The notes beneath the pieces were generated by a model. That model made no database searches. It worked only from the letters and a program-made list of their open reading frames with translations, and was not told the DNA's origin. Both the position numbers and the translations under genes were made by a program. Shown in pieces: positions 1 to 5,049 of a stretch of 5,049 nt of DNA. The first letter of the stretch is position 1; each line of letters opens with the position of its first letter. This DNA is from an uncultured Thermoleophilia bacterium (GTDB lineage: Bacteria > Actinomycetota > Thermoleophilia > UBA2241), in contig CAIXSE010000900.1 in assembly GCA_903921965.1 (NCBI GenBank), forward strand, positions 1-5,049, written 5' to 3'.

Positions 1-560
1 CCGGCGGGCCGGCGGCCGGCGACGACGCCGCCGGCGGGGCGGCAGCGGCGGACGGCGTCCCGTCCGGGTCCGCCGCCCCCGGCACGCCCCGGGGCGGGAC
101 CTCGTACGACGAGAGCTTTGCGGCGCTGCCCGACCTGGTCGTCGTCGACGGCGGCAAGGGGCAGCTCTCGGCGGCGGTGGCGGCGCTGCGCGAGGCCGGG
201 GTGGACGTCGAGCTCGCGAGCCTCGCCAAGCAGCGCGAGGAGGTCTTCGTACCGGGGCGGCGCGACCCGCTGCCGCTCCCGCCCGACGACCCCGGCTCGC
301 TCCTGCTGCAGCGCATCCGCGACGAGGCGCACCGCTTCGCCGTGACGTACCATAGGCAGCGGCGTGACGCGGGCCTGCGGTCCTCGCCGGTCTTCGACGA
401 GCTCCCGCAGGTCGGGCCCGTGCGCCGGCGGCGCATCCTGGAGCACTTCGGCAGCCCCGAGCGCTTCCTCGCCGCTTCGCGTGAGGAACTCGAGCGCGTG
501 CCGGGGCTGCCGCGCAAGGTGGCGAGGGAGATCTATGCGCACCTCCATAAGACCGGATGA
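1..560 (+). CDS. uvrC: UvrABC system protein C, C-terminal part (5' end outside window)
   Basis: UvrC is the incision subunit of nucleotide excision repair, cutting on both sides of a lesion marked by UvrA and UvrB. The reading frame is open from base 3 and gives 185 visible residues. Residues 43-55 read PDLVVVDGGKGQL, the RNase H-like 3'... 5'-side nuclease core; its Asp (codon 147-149) aligns with E. coli Asp466. IRDEAH follows, with the His (codon 330-332) aligning with E. coli His538. Residues from about 134 to the end form the C-terminal tandem helix-hairpin-helix DNA-binding domain (LPQVGPVRRRRILEHFG, then ERVPGLPRKVAREIY). The first two catalytic Asp of the nuclease, the GIY-YIG domain and the UvrB-binding region lie upstream of the window. 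Unusually, the roughly 40 residues before PDLVVVDGG are a Gly/Ala/Pro-rich stretch where E. coli has only about ten between RRRY and PD. The last 26 bases are shared with the next gene. Identification is secure from the motifs. Confidence 0.96.
   Translation, partial: GGPAAGDDAAGGAAAADGVPSGSAAPGTPRGGTSYDESFAALPDLVVVDGGKGQLSAAVAALREAGVDVELASLAKQREEVFVPGRRDPLPLPPDDPGSLLLQRIRDEAHRFAVTYHRQRRDAGLRSSPVFDELPQVGPVRRRRILEHFGSPERFLAASREELERVPGLPRKVAREIYAHLHKTG
3..119 (+). other. Low-complexity Gly/Ala-rich insert within UvrC
   Basis: Visible UvrC residues 1-39 are dominated by Gly, Ala, Pro, Asp and Ser (for example AAGDDAAGGAAAADG) and look disordered. They sit directly before the conserved PDLVVVDGG nuclease strand, where the family normally has the RRRY motif and a short loop. 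No RRRY-like motif occurs in the visible part, so the insert is at least this long and continues upstream of the window. The same bases are repetitive GCC/GGC-type triplets, consistent with expansion by slippage in GC-rich DNA. It is probably a surface loop tolerated next to the catalytic core. Confidence 0.65.
524..530 (+). promoter_or_regulatory. Ribosome binding site proposed for ogt (start at 535)
   Basis: GAGGGAG lies four bases before the ATG at 535, inside the uvrC coding sequence. A competing site, GAGGAG at 586-591, lies six bases before an in-frame GTG at 598. The two cannot be separated by the ribosome site alone. The 535 start is preferred because it keeps the first beta strand of the N-terminal domain. 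Confidence 0.45.
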
Positions 561-1068
561 GCTCGCCCGGCTCGGGCGCCTGACCGAGGAGCACTTCGTG
601 TGCGAGCTCGGCGCGGGCCACCTGCTGCTCGCCGACGAGCTGCCCATCGCCCTCGAGCTGCCGCGGCCGGTCCGGGCCATGCACCCGGCCGCGCACGGCA
701 CCAGTCACTGGAGCGTCGACCTCGAGCGCTACTTCGCGGGCGAGCGCGTGAGCTTCTCCCTCGACGTCGCCGCGTACGGCGCCGTCCACGGCTTCACCGC
801 CTTCGAGCTCGCGGTGTACGAGGCCCTCGCGCAGGTGCCGTACGGCGAGGCGGTGAGCTACCGCGACCTGGCGGTCGCGGCCGGCCGCCCCAACGCCTAC
901 CGGGCGGTGGGCTCGGCGATGGCGCGCAACGCCCTCCCGGTGATCCTGCCGTGCCACCGGGTCGTCCGCAACGACGGACGCCTCGGCGAGTACGGCGACG
1001 ACCCGGCGTGGAAGGAGCGGCTGCTCCTCCTCGAGGGCGTCTCCGTCGTCGACGGGAGGCTGGCGTGA
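535..1068 (+). CDS. ogt: Methylated-DNA–[protein]-cysteine S-methyltransferase (O6-alkylguanine repair)
   Basis: This suicidal repair protein transfers the alkyl group from O6-alkylguanine in DNA onto its own cysteine. With the ATG at 535 the protein is 177 residues, close to E. coli Ogt (171). Residues 20 to about 90 are a weakly conserved N-terminal RNase H-like domain. From residue 103 the C-terminal domain carries the winged-helix core (YGEAVSYRDLAVAAGRPN), the arginine finger in YRAVGSAMARN (Arg123), the active-site PCHRVV at 139-144 (Cys140, codon 952-954) and the closing GRLGEYGD...KERLLLLEG segment. All key catalytic elements are present. The start lies 26 bases inside uvrC and the stop overlaps the rapZ start (GTGA), so the gene is embedded in the operon and likely translated by coupling. 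An alternative GTG start at 598 would give 156 residues but would remove the lead-in to the first beta strand. The family is certain; the symbol could equally be given as mgmt or ada-C-like, since no AdaA domain is present. Confidence 0.93.
   Translation: MRTSIRPDELARLGRLTEEHFVCELGAGHLLLADELPIALELPRPVRAMHPAAHGTSHWSVDLERYFAGERVSFSLDVAAYGAVHGFTAFELAVYEALAQVPYGEAVSYRDLAVAAGRPNAYRAVGSAMARNALPVILPCHRVVRNDGRLGEYGDDPAWKERLLLLEGVSVVDGRLA
1054..1059 (+). promoter_or_regulatory. Ribosome binding site of rapZ
   Basis: GGGAGG sits five bases before the GTG at 1065, inside the last codons of ogt. Its near-ideal sequence and spacing fix the rapZ start at the GTG that overlaps the ogt TGA. Confidence 0.75.
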
Positions 1069-1934
1069 CGTCGCCGCTGCAGTTCGTGATCATCACCGGC
1101 CTCTCCGGTGCCGGGAAGTCGCAGGCCATGGACTCCTTCGAAGACGCCGGCTGGTTCTGCGTCGACAACCTGCCGCCGGAGCTCGTGCCCACACTCGTCG
1201 ACCTCTTCCGCCGCGGCGGCAGCAAGGTGGACAGGGTCGCCGTGGTCAGCGACGTGCGCGGCGGCGAGTACTTCGCGCAGCTCGAGACGCTGCTCGACGA
1301 GCTGCACGAGCGCGGCGTCGACTACACCCTCGTGTTCCTCGAGGCCTCCAACGAGGCCCTCGTCCGCCGGTTCAAAGAGACGCGCCGGCGGCATCCTCTG
1401 GCCGGCGCCGGCAGCGTCATCGACGGCATCCGCAAGGAGCGCCGGCTCCTGGCAGGCCTGCGCGAGCGCGCCCACCTGGTGATCGACACCAGCGACATCT
1501 CGATCCACCAGCTCAAGGCGCGCCTGAACGAGGACCTCATCCAGCACACGCGGCGCACCAACATCGTCTTCGCCGTGGTCTCGTTCGGCTACAAGTACGG
1601 CATCCCCATCGACGCCGACCTGCTGTTCGACGTCCGCTTCCTCCCGAACCCCCACTACGACCTGCGCCTGCGGCCGCTCACCGGCCTCGACGCCGAGGTC
1701 CGCGACTTCGTCCTCGCCTCGGCGGGCACCGGCGAGTACCTCGAGCGCCTCTTCACCCTGCTCGACTTCCTGTTCCCGCGGTACGCCGCGGAGGGCAAGG
1801 CTCACCTCACCATCGGCGTCGGCTGCACCGGCGGGCGGCACCGTTCCGTGACCATCGCCCAGGCGATCGGCGAGCGGTACGAGAAACAGGGCTACTACAC
1901 CGTGGTCCGCCACCGCGACCTCACGAGAGACTAG
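1065..1934 (+). CDS. rapZ: RapZ/YvcJ family nucleotide-binding protein
   Basis: RapZ is a P-loop protein. In E. coli it senses glucosamine-6-phosphate and delivers the small RNA GlmZ to RNase E; in B. subtilis its homologue YvcJ hydrolyses ATP and GTP. Which role applies here cannot be read from the sequence. The product is 289 residues, matching the family (E. coli 284). Residues 12-19 are the Walker A loop GLSGAGKS, 33-37 VDNLP, 61-65 VSDVR (Walker B-like region) and 101-112 RRFKETRRRHPL, all in the N-terminal kinase-like domain. The C-terminal domain has FGYKYGIP (174-181), FLPNP (192-196) and GCTGGRHRSV (253-262), the signature region for metabolite binding in E. coli RapZ, and ends HRDLTRD. 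Translation starts at a GTG overlapping the ogt stop by four bases and backed by a strong ribosome site, so coupling is expected. It is followed by yvcK and whiA in the conserved order. No defect is visible. Confidence 0.97.
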   Translation: MTSPLQFVIITGLSGAGKSQAMDSFEDAGWFCVDNLPPELVPTLVDLFRRGGSKVDRVAVVSDVRGGEYFAQLETLLDELHERGVDYTLVFLEASNEALVRRFKETRRRHPLAGAGSVIDGIRKERRLLAGLRERAHLVIDTSDISIHQLKARLNEDLIQHTRRTNIVFAVVSFGYKYGIPIDADLLFDVRFLPNPHYDLRLRPLTGLDAEVRDFVLASAGTGEYLERLFTLLDFLFPRYAAEGKAHLTIGVGCTGGRHRSVTIAQAIGERYEKQGYYTVVRHRDLTRD

Positions 1935-2020
1935 GTGTGGCCGGACCCGCGACCGACCGGCGGCCGGTGACGACGCCGCGCGAGGCCGGCTGAGCGCCCG
2001 GGCGCCCGGCCGCGCACCCC
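1935..2020 (+). other. Intergenic spacer between rapZ and yvcK with mini-ORF
   Basis: This 86-base spacer is the only non-coding gap between genes in the window. No -10/-35 promoter and no T-tailed terminator is visible. It contains a small inverted repeat ACCGG-CGG-CCGGT (1956-1968), a cluster of palindromes (see next entry), and an 18-codon frame from GTG 1937 to TGA 1991-1993, in the same frame as yvcK. The mini-ORF product has no recognisable similarity and may be chance, a leader used for coupling, or the remnant of a longer yvcK 5' end. Confidence 0.5.
1984..2011 (+). repeat. GC-rich inverted repeat just upstream of yvcK
   Basis: GGCCGG at 1984-1989 pairs with CCGGCC at 2006-2011. Between and across them lie two overlapping perfect 12-base palindromes, GCGCCCGGGCGC (1994-2005) and CCGGGCGCCCGG (1998-2009). 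The structure ends nine bases before the yvcK ATG and could form a hairpin that limits ribosome access. In DNA this GC-rich, chance palindromes are common, so a function is only a suggestion. Confidence 0.4.
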
Positions 2021-3271
2021 ATGTCCAAACCGCTCGACTGGCTGTACCCTGGGCTGGGGCTCAAGCGCTGGATCCTGCTCGCCTGCGCCGGCGGCGTGCT
2101 GCTCGTGTACTCCGGCTTCTTCGCCATCGGCGTCTTCTGGTCCGGCACGCTGCTCCAGGGCATCGGCATGGGCTGGCTGCAGGGCCGCCACTGGGCGGCC
2201 GTGCTGCTCGCCTGCGACGGGCTGCTGTTCGGGGCGATCATGCTGGCCGTGGGCGCGCGGCGCGTCTGGACGTTCCGGCAGACCGGCCCCGAGACGGTGG
2301 GGGAGATGCGCGCGGCCGCCCGGCTGGCCCGCGGGCCGCGCGTCGTCGCCGTCGGCGGGGGGAACGGCCTCGCCGCCCTGCTCCGCGGCCTCAAGGCCCA
2401 CACCAGCAACCTCACGGCCGTGGTGACGATGGCCGACGACGGCGGCAGCTCCGGGTTGTTGCGCCGCCACATGGGCATGCCGCCGCCGGGCGACCTGCGC
2501 AACTGCCTCGTCGCCCTGGCCGACGACGAGTCGGTGATGAGCCGCCTGTTCAAGTACCGGTTCCCGGAGGACGGTGGCCTGCAGGGCCACAGCTTCGGCA
2601 ACCTGTTCATGGCGGCGCTGACCGAGGTCACCGGCGACTTCGAGCTGGCCGTGCAGGAGTCGACCCAGGTGCTCAAGGTGCGGGGGCGCGTGCTCCCGTC
2701 GACGCTGGACGACGTGGTGCTGCACGCGCAGCTCGAGGGCGGCGGCCGCGTGAGCGGCGAGAGCGCCGTCACGGCCGCCGACCGGCTGCCGCGGCGGGTG
2801 TGGCTCACGCCCGACCCGCCGCGCGCCCTGCCGCAGGCCGTGTCGGCGATCGCCGGCGCCGACCTCGTCGTGCTCGGCCCCGGCAGCCTCTACACGTCGG
2901 TCATCCCCAACGTCCTCATCCCCGAGATCCGCGACGCGCTGCTCAGCACTCGCGCCTGGGTGGTCTACGTGTGCAACGTGATGACGCAGGCCGGCGAGAC
3001 CGACGGCTACACGGCCGCCGACCACCTCGACGCGCTCCAGCGGCACGGGCTGACCGGCGGCATCGACGTGATCCTCGTCAACGACGAGCCCGTCGCCGGC
3101 GAGCTCGTGGAGAGCTACGCGCGAGAGGGCTCGCGGCCGGTGGCGGTGGACGCCGCGCGCATGCGCGACATGGGCGTGCGCGTCGCGCAGGCGTCCGTGA
3201 TCGCGCAGAGCCAGGTCGTCAGGCACGACCCCGAGCGGCTCGCGCGTGCCGTCCTGCACCAGGTGAGGTGA
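2021..3271 (+). CDS. yvcK: YvcK/CofD-family gluconeogenesis factor with N-terminal membrane anchor
   Basis: YvcK proteins share the CofD fold. In B. subtilis and mycobacteria (CuvA) they bind UDP-sugars and are needed for growth on gluconeogenic carbon and for normal cell-wall synthesis. The 416-residue product is about 90 residues longer than the soluble forms. Residues 1-16 (WLYPGLGLKRW box) lead into two hydrophobic helices, about 17-40 and 58-79, joined by a short Gly-rich loop. The catalytic-type domain starts near 105: VAVGGGNGLAALLRGLK (109-125), MADDGGSSGLLR (137-148), PPGDLRN (155-161), GHSFGNLF (189-196), VRGRVLPST (220-228), GPGSLYTSVIPN (286-297) and CNVMTQAGET (318-327). All signature motifs are intact. 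The ATG at 2021 is chosen because the WLYPG...KRW box is typical of anchored members and a stop at 1991-1993 closes the frame upstream; however, no Shine-Dalgarno sequence precedes it. The stop almost abuts whiA. Binding of UDP-sugars here is inferred from the family. Confidence 0.95.
   Translation: MSKPLDWLYPGLGLKRWILLACAGGVLLVYSGFFAIGVFWSGTLLQGIGMGWLQGRHWAAVLLACDGLLFGAIMLAVGARRVWTFRQTGPETVGEMRAAARLARGPRVVAVGGGNGLAALLRGLKAHTSNLTAVVTMADDGGSSGLLRRHMGMPPPGDLRNCLVALADDESVMSRLFKYRFPEDGGLQGHSFGNLFMAALTEVTGDFELAVQESTQVLKVRGRVLPSTLDDVVLHAQLEGGGRVSGESAVTAADRLPRRVWLTPDPPRALPQAVSAIAGADLVVLGPGSLYTSVIPNVLIPEIRDALLSTRAWVVYVCNVMTQAGETDGYTAADHLDALQRHGLTGGIDVILVNDEPVAGELVESYAREGSRPVAVDAARMRDMGVRVAQASVIAQSQVVRHDPERLARAVLHQVR
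3261..3268 (+). promoter_or_regulatory. Ribosome binding site deciding the whiA start
   Basis: AGGTGAGG lies five bases before the GTG at 3274, within the last codons of yvcK. The other candidate, GTG 3268 overlapping the yvcK TGA, has only a poorly placed AGG before it. The ribosome site therefore favours 3274, which also gives the family-like N-terminus MGFTRDVK. Confidence 0.6.
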
Positions 3272-3273
3272 CG

Positions 3274-4194
3274 GTGGGCTTCACGCGCGACGTCAAGCTG
3301 GAACTCGACCAGCTGGTGCCCGAGACGGAGCACTGCCGGCGGGCGCAGCTCTCCGGTATCCTCTTCGGGGCCGGCACCTTCGGCATCGGCCCCGGCGGGC
3401 GCTACACCGTGCGCATCTCGCTGGCCCTGCCGGCCACCGCCCGCCACGTCCTCGGGCTGCTCAAGCGCTTCGGGGTCGGGGCGGAGCTGCGCACCGTCGA
3501 CTCCGCCCCCGTCGGTCTGCGCTACGAGGTCGTGCTCGGCGACGAGGCGCGCGACCTGCAGCTGCTCAACGAGCTCGGCGTGCTTTCCGACGACCTGCGC
3601 GTGCAGATGACGGTGCCGCGCCGCCTGGTGGAGCGGCGCTGCTGCCTGACCGCGTTCCTGCGCGGGCTGTTCCTCGGCTGCGGCTCGATCTCGGCGCCGG
3701 GGGCGCCGGTACACGCCGAGTACACCGTCGAGGGGCTCTCGCTTGCCGAGCAGGTCCAGCGTCTGCTCGGCCGGCTCGAGCTCGAGTTCAAGGTCACGGA
3801 GCGCGGCCGCAACGTGGCCTGCTACAGCAAGCGCTCGCAGACCGCCGCCGACCTGCTGGCGGTGCTCGGCGCGCACGAGGCCGTGCTGCGCTGGGAGGAG
3901 CACGCCGTGCTCGGCAGCGTGCGCGAGAACGCCAACCGCCAGGCGAACTGCGACGAGGCCAACGCCCGCCGGGCGGCGGCCGCGGCCGAGCGGCAGGCCG
4001 CCGCCGCCCGCCGCCTGATGGCCTCGCCGGAGTGGGGCGCGCTCCCGGTAGCGCTGCGCGAGGCCGCCGAGCTGCGCCTCAGGTACCCCTACCTGAGCCT
4101 GGAGGAGCTGGCCGGGCGCGCCCGGCCGCCCCTGAGCAAGTCGGCCATGAACCACCGCCTGCGGCGCCTGCTGGCGCTCGCCGGCGACGAGTGA
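3274..4194 (+). CDS. whiA: WhiA family DNA-binding protein (sporulation/cell-division regulator)
   Basis: WhiA is a DNA-binding protein built from a LAGLIDADG homing-endonuclease-like fold and a C-terminal helix-turn-helix. In Streptomyces it acts with WhiB to activate sporulation-septation genes; in B. subtilis it influences cell division and chromosome segregation. Starting at GTG 3274 the product is 306 residues, normal for the family. The first LAGLIDADG-like helix is AQLSGILFGAGTF (24-36), the second AFLRGLFLGCGSIS (127-140). The conserved linker RENANRQANCDEANARR follows, then an Ala-rich helix (AAAAAERQAAAARR). The C-terminal helix-turn-helix includes LSLEELAG and ends with SKSAMNHRLRRL (recognition part 288-299). 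As in the family generally, the endonuclease catalytic acidic residues are not kept: FGAGTF and LGCGSIS replace the GDG-type ends, so nuclease activity is unlikely. A start at GTG 3268 (overlap GTGA with yvcK) would add two residues. The gene closes the presumed operon, one base from the convergent gap stop. Confidence 0.96.
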   Translation: MGFTRDVKLELDQLVPETEHCRRAQLSGILFGAGTFGIGPGGRYTVRISLALPATARHVLGLLKRFGVGAELRTVDSAPVGLRYEVVLGDEARDLQLLNELGVLSDDLRVQMTVPRRLVERRCCLTAFLRGLFLGCGSISAPGAPVHAEYTVEGLSLAEQVQRLLGRLELEFKVTERGRNVACYSKRSQTAADLLAVLGAHEAVLRWEEHAVLGSVRENANRQANCDEANARRAAAAAERQAAAARRLMASPEWGALPVALREAAELRLRYPYLSLEELAGRARPPLSKSAMNHRLRRLLALAGDE

Positions 4195-4195
4195 C

Positions 4196-5049
4196 TCACA
4201 TGCTCCGCGCCACGTGCGCCGTGAGCTCGCCCAGGCGGTACGTGTAGCTGCCCATCTCGTTGTCGTACCAGCCGAAGATCTTCACGTGCGTGAGCGGCAC
4301 GCGCACGGTCTCGTGCTCGGTGCGCCCGTCGGGGAGCTCGCACGGCAGGCGCAGGTTCATGAACCCGGTGCGCGTGTGGGTCTCGACACCCTCGATGACC
4401 ACCGCGGCGTCTTCGCCCAGCATGTCGGCCGAGACGTTCTGCTCCTCGCTGAACTTGAGCAGCCCCTTGGCCTCGCCCTCCGCGGCCTCGCGGTAGATCG
4501 CGTTGATGGCCTCGCGCTCCACCGACACGGTGCCGTCGGTGCGCGCCTCGCTCTGGAACGTGACGTTGAGGATGATGAGGCTGACGCTGGAGATGGGGAT
4601 GCGGACCGAGTCGGCCATGAAGCCCACGCGGGCGATCTCGGGCATGACGTACTCGAGGGCGGCGGCGGCGTTCGTCGAGGTGATGACGACGTTGCCCAGG
4701 GCGCCGCGGCTCTTGCGCAGGTCGCTGGCTCCGGCGCCGGGCACGGCGTCGAGCACCGGCTGCGAGTTGGTCACGGCGTGCACGGTGCTCATGCCGGCGG
4801 TGATCATGTCCTTGGTGAGGTCGCGGTCGAGCAGCGGCCGCATCATGTGCGCCAGGGCGGTGGTGGTGCAGGACGCCCCGGAGAGCACCTTGTGCACCGC
4901 CGGGTCGAACTCGTAGTCGTTGATGCCGTGGATGAACATGGCGGTGTCGTCGGGGAACGGCACGCCCTTGCGCCCGCTCTTGAAGGGCGAGCTCTGCACG
5001 ACCACCGACGCGCCGGCCGCCAGGTGCCCGCGCAGGGAGCCCTTCGGCG
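4196..5049 (-). CDS. gap: Glyceraldehyde-3-phosphate dehydrogenase, C-terminal part, divergent enlarged type (5' end outside window)
   Basis: GAPDH oxidises and phosphorylates glyceraldehyde-3-phosphate to 1,3-bisphosphoglycerate with NAD(P)+ in glycolysis, or runs in reverse. The frame is open from the right edge (first full codon 5047-5045, reading PKGSLRGHLAAGAS) to TGA at 4198-4196, giving 283 visible residues. The catalytic Cys is in SGASCTTTALAHMM (codon 4870-4868), the catalytic His in MSTVHAVTNSQ (codon 4780-4778), the phosphate-site Arg in FMADSVRIPISSVS, and the NAD-site Asn in WYDNEMGSYTYRL. The core catalytic residues are therefore kept. Oddities are CTTT instead of CTTN, STNAAAAL instead of the usual TTGAAKAV, and extra segments: from the GHL/HLxAGA region to the end it is about 50 residues longer than a typical 335-residue GAPDH, partly from PCELPDGRTEHETVR before HVKIFGWYDNE. 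A GTG at 5005 is not the true start, since conserved sequence continues upstream. Cofactor preference and glycolytic versus gluconeogenic role cannot be judged without the N-terminal Rossmann domain. Confidence 0.92.
   Translation of the reverse strand, partial: PKGSLRGHLAAGASVVVQSSPFKSGRKGVPFPDDTAMFIHGINDYEFDPAVHKVLSGASCTTTALAHMMRPLLDRDLTKDMITAGMSTVHAVTNSQPVLDAVPGAGASDLRKSRGALGNVVITSTNAAAALEYVMPEIARVGFMADSVRIPISSVSLIILNVTFQSEARTDGTVSVEREAINAIYREAAEGEAKGLLKFSEEQNVSADMLGEDAAVVIEGVETHTRTGFMNLRLPCELPDGRTEHETVRVPLTHVKIFGWYDNEMGSYTYRLGELTAHVARSM

Noticed and set aside
1..105. GCC/GGC-rich start of the window as a tandem DNA repeat or regulatory region
   Set aside because: No exact repeat unit persists, and the region is continuously open in the UvrC frame, so it is better described as a low-complexity protein insert.
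897..1913. Long open frame on the - strand opposite rapZ and the ogt 3' end
   Set aside because: It lies across two convincingly identified genes on the other strand. Its translation is low in complexity and lacks motifs, so it is a composition artefact.
1931..3259. Long open frame on the - strand opposite yvcK (about 442 codons)
   Set aside because: The + strand encodes YvcK with every family motif across the same bases. The opposite-strand product is rich in His, Arg, Ala and Gly with no recognisable domain, as expected from the mirror of GC-rich codons.
3340..3700. Possible active homing endonuclease suggested by LAGLIDADG-like helices
   Set aside because: The helices belong to WhiA, whose C-terminal helix-turn-helix is present. 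The acidic catalytic residues of active homing enzymes are replaced by Gly/Cys/Thr, and there is no intron or intein around it.
4081..4135. Inverted repeat near GGCCGGGCGCGCCCGGCC as a terminator for whiA
   Set aside because: The GC palindrome around 4109-4127 is within whiA codons, has no following T-tract and lies well before the stop codon, so there is no basis for calling an intrinsic terminator.
3115..4155. Long open frame on the - strand opposite whiA
   Set aside because: WhiA motifs on the + strand explain this region. The antisense product spans the yvcK–whiA junction and has no family features.
4503..4916. Open frame on the + strand opposite gap
   Set aside because: It is the mirror of the GAPDH catalytic domain; the Met/Ser/Arg-rich translation has no similarity that I recognise and no supporting ribosome site.

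Overview
The window is a very GC-rich, tightly packed bacterial chromosomal segment. Third codon positions are almost always G or C. It contains no mobile element, CRISPR array, rRNA or tRNA that I can recognise. The gene set is the conserved housekeeping neighbourhood uvrC – rapZ – yvcK – whiA – gap, known from Actinobacteria, Firmicutes and relatives, here with an extra alkylation-repair gene (ogt) between uvrC and rapZ. The host is uncertain. High GC and whiA fit Actinobacteria, but YvcK carries an N-terminal two-helix membrane anchor, which I associate more with Clostridia-like Firmicutes and Deinococcota, and the GAPDH is of a divergent, enlarged type. A high-GC Deinococcota/Truepera-like bacterium is my best guess, held with low confidence.

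Layout: (1) Bases 1-560, + strand: C-terminal part of UvrC, with a low-complexity Gly/Ala-rich insert just before its nuclease motif. (2) 535-1068, +: O6-methylguanine-DNA methyltransferase, starting inside the uvrC 3' end. (3) 1065-1934, +: RapZ, overlapping ogt by four bases. (4) 1935-2020: the only intergenic gap, 86 bases, with GC-rich palindromes and a short in-frame mini-ORF. (5) 2021-3271, +: membrane-anchored YvcK/CofD-family protein. (6) 3274-4194, + (or 3268 if the GTGA-overlap start is used): WhiA. (7) 4196-5049, - strand: C-terminal part of a glyceraldehyde-3-phosphate dehydrogenase, meeting whiA tail to tail with one base between the stop codons.

The five + strand genes overlap or nearly abut and probably form one operon. 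Functionally it joins two DNA-repair genes (nucleotide excision, direct alkyl reversal) to the rapZ–yvcK–whiA trio, whose members link amino-sugar and cell-wall precursor metabolism, central carbon flux and cell division. The adjacent gap gene is glycolytic but lies on the opposite strand, so it must be expressed separately. I do not see an undescribed multi-gene system. The more unusual points are the UvrC insert, the YvcK membrane anchor, the non-canonical GAPDH and the tail-to-tail junction without room for a terminator.
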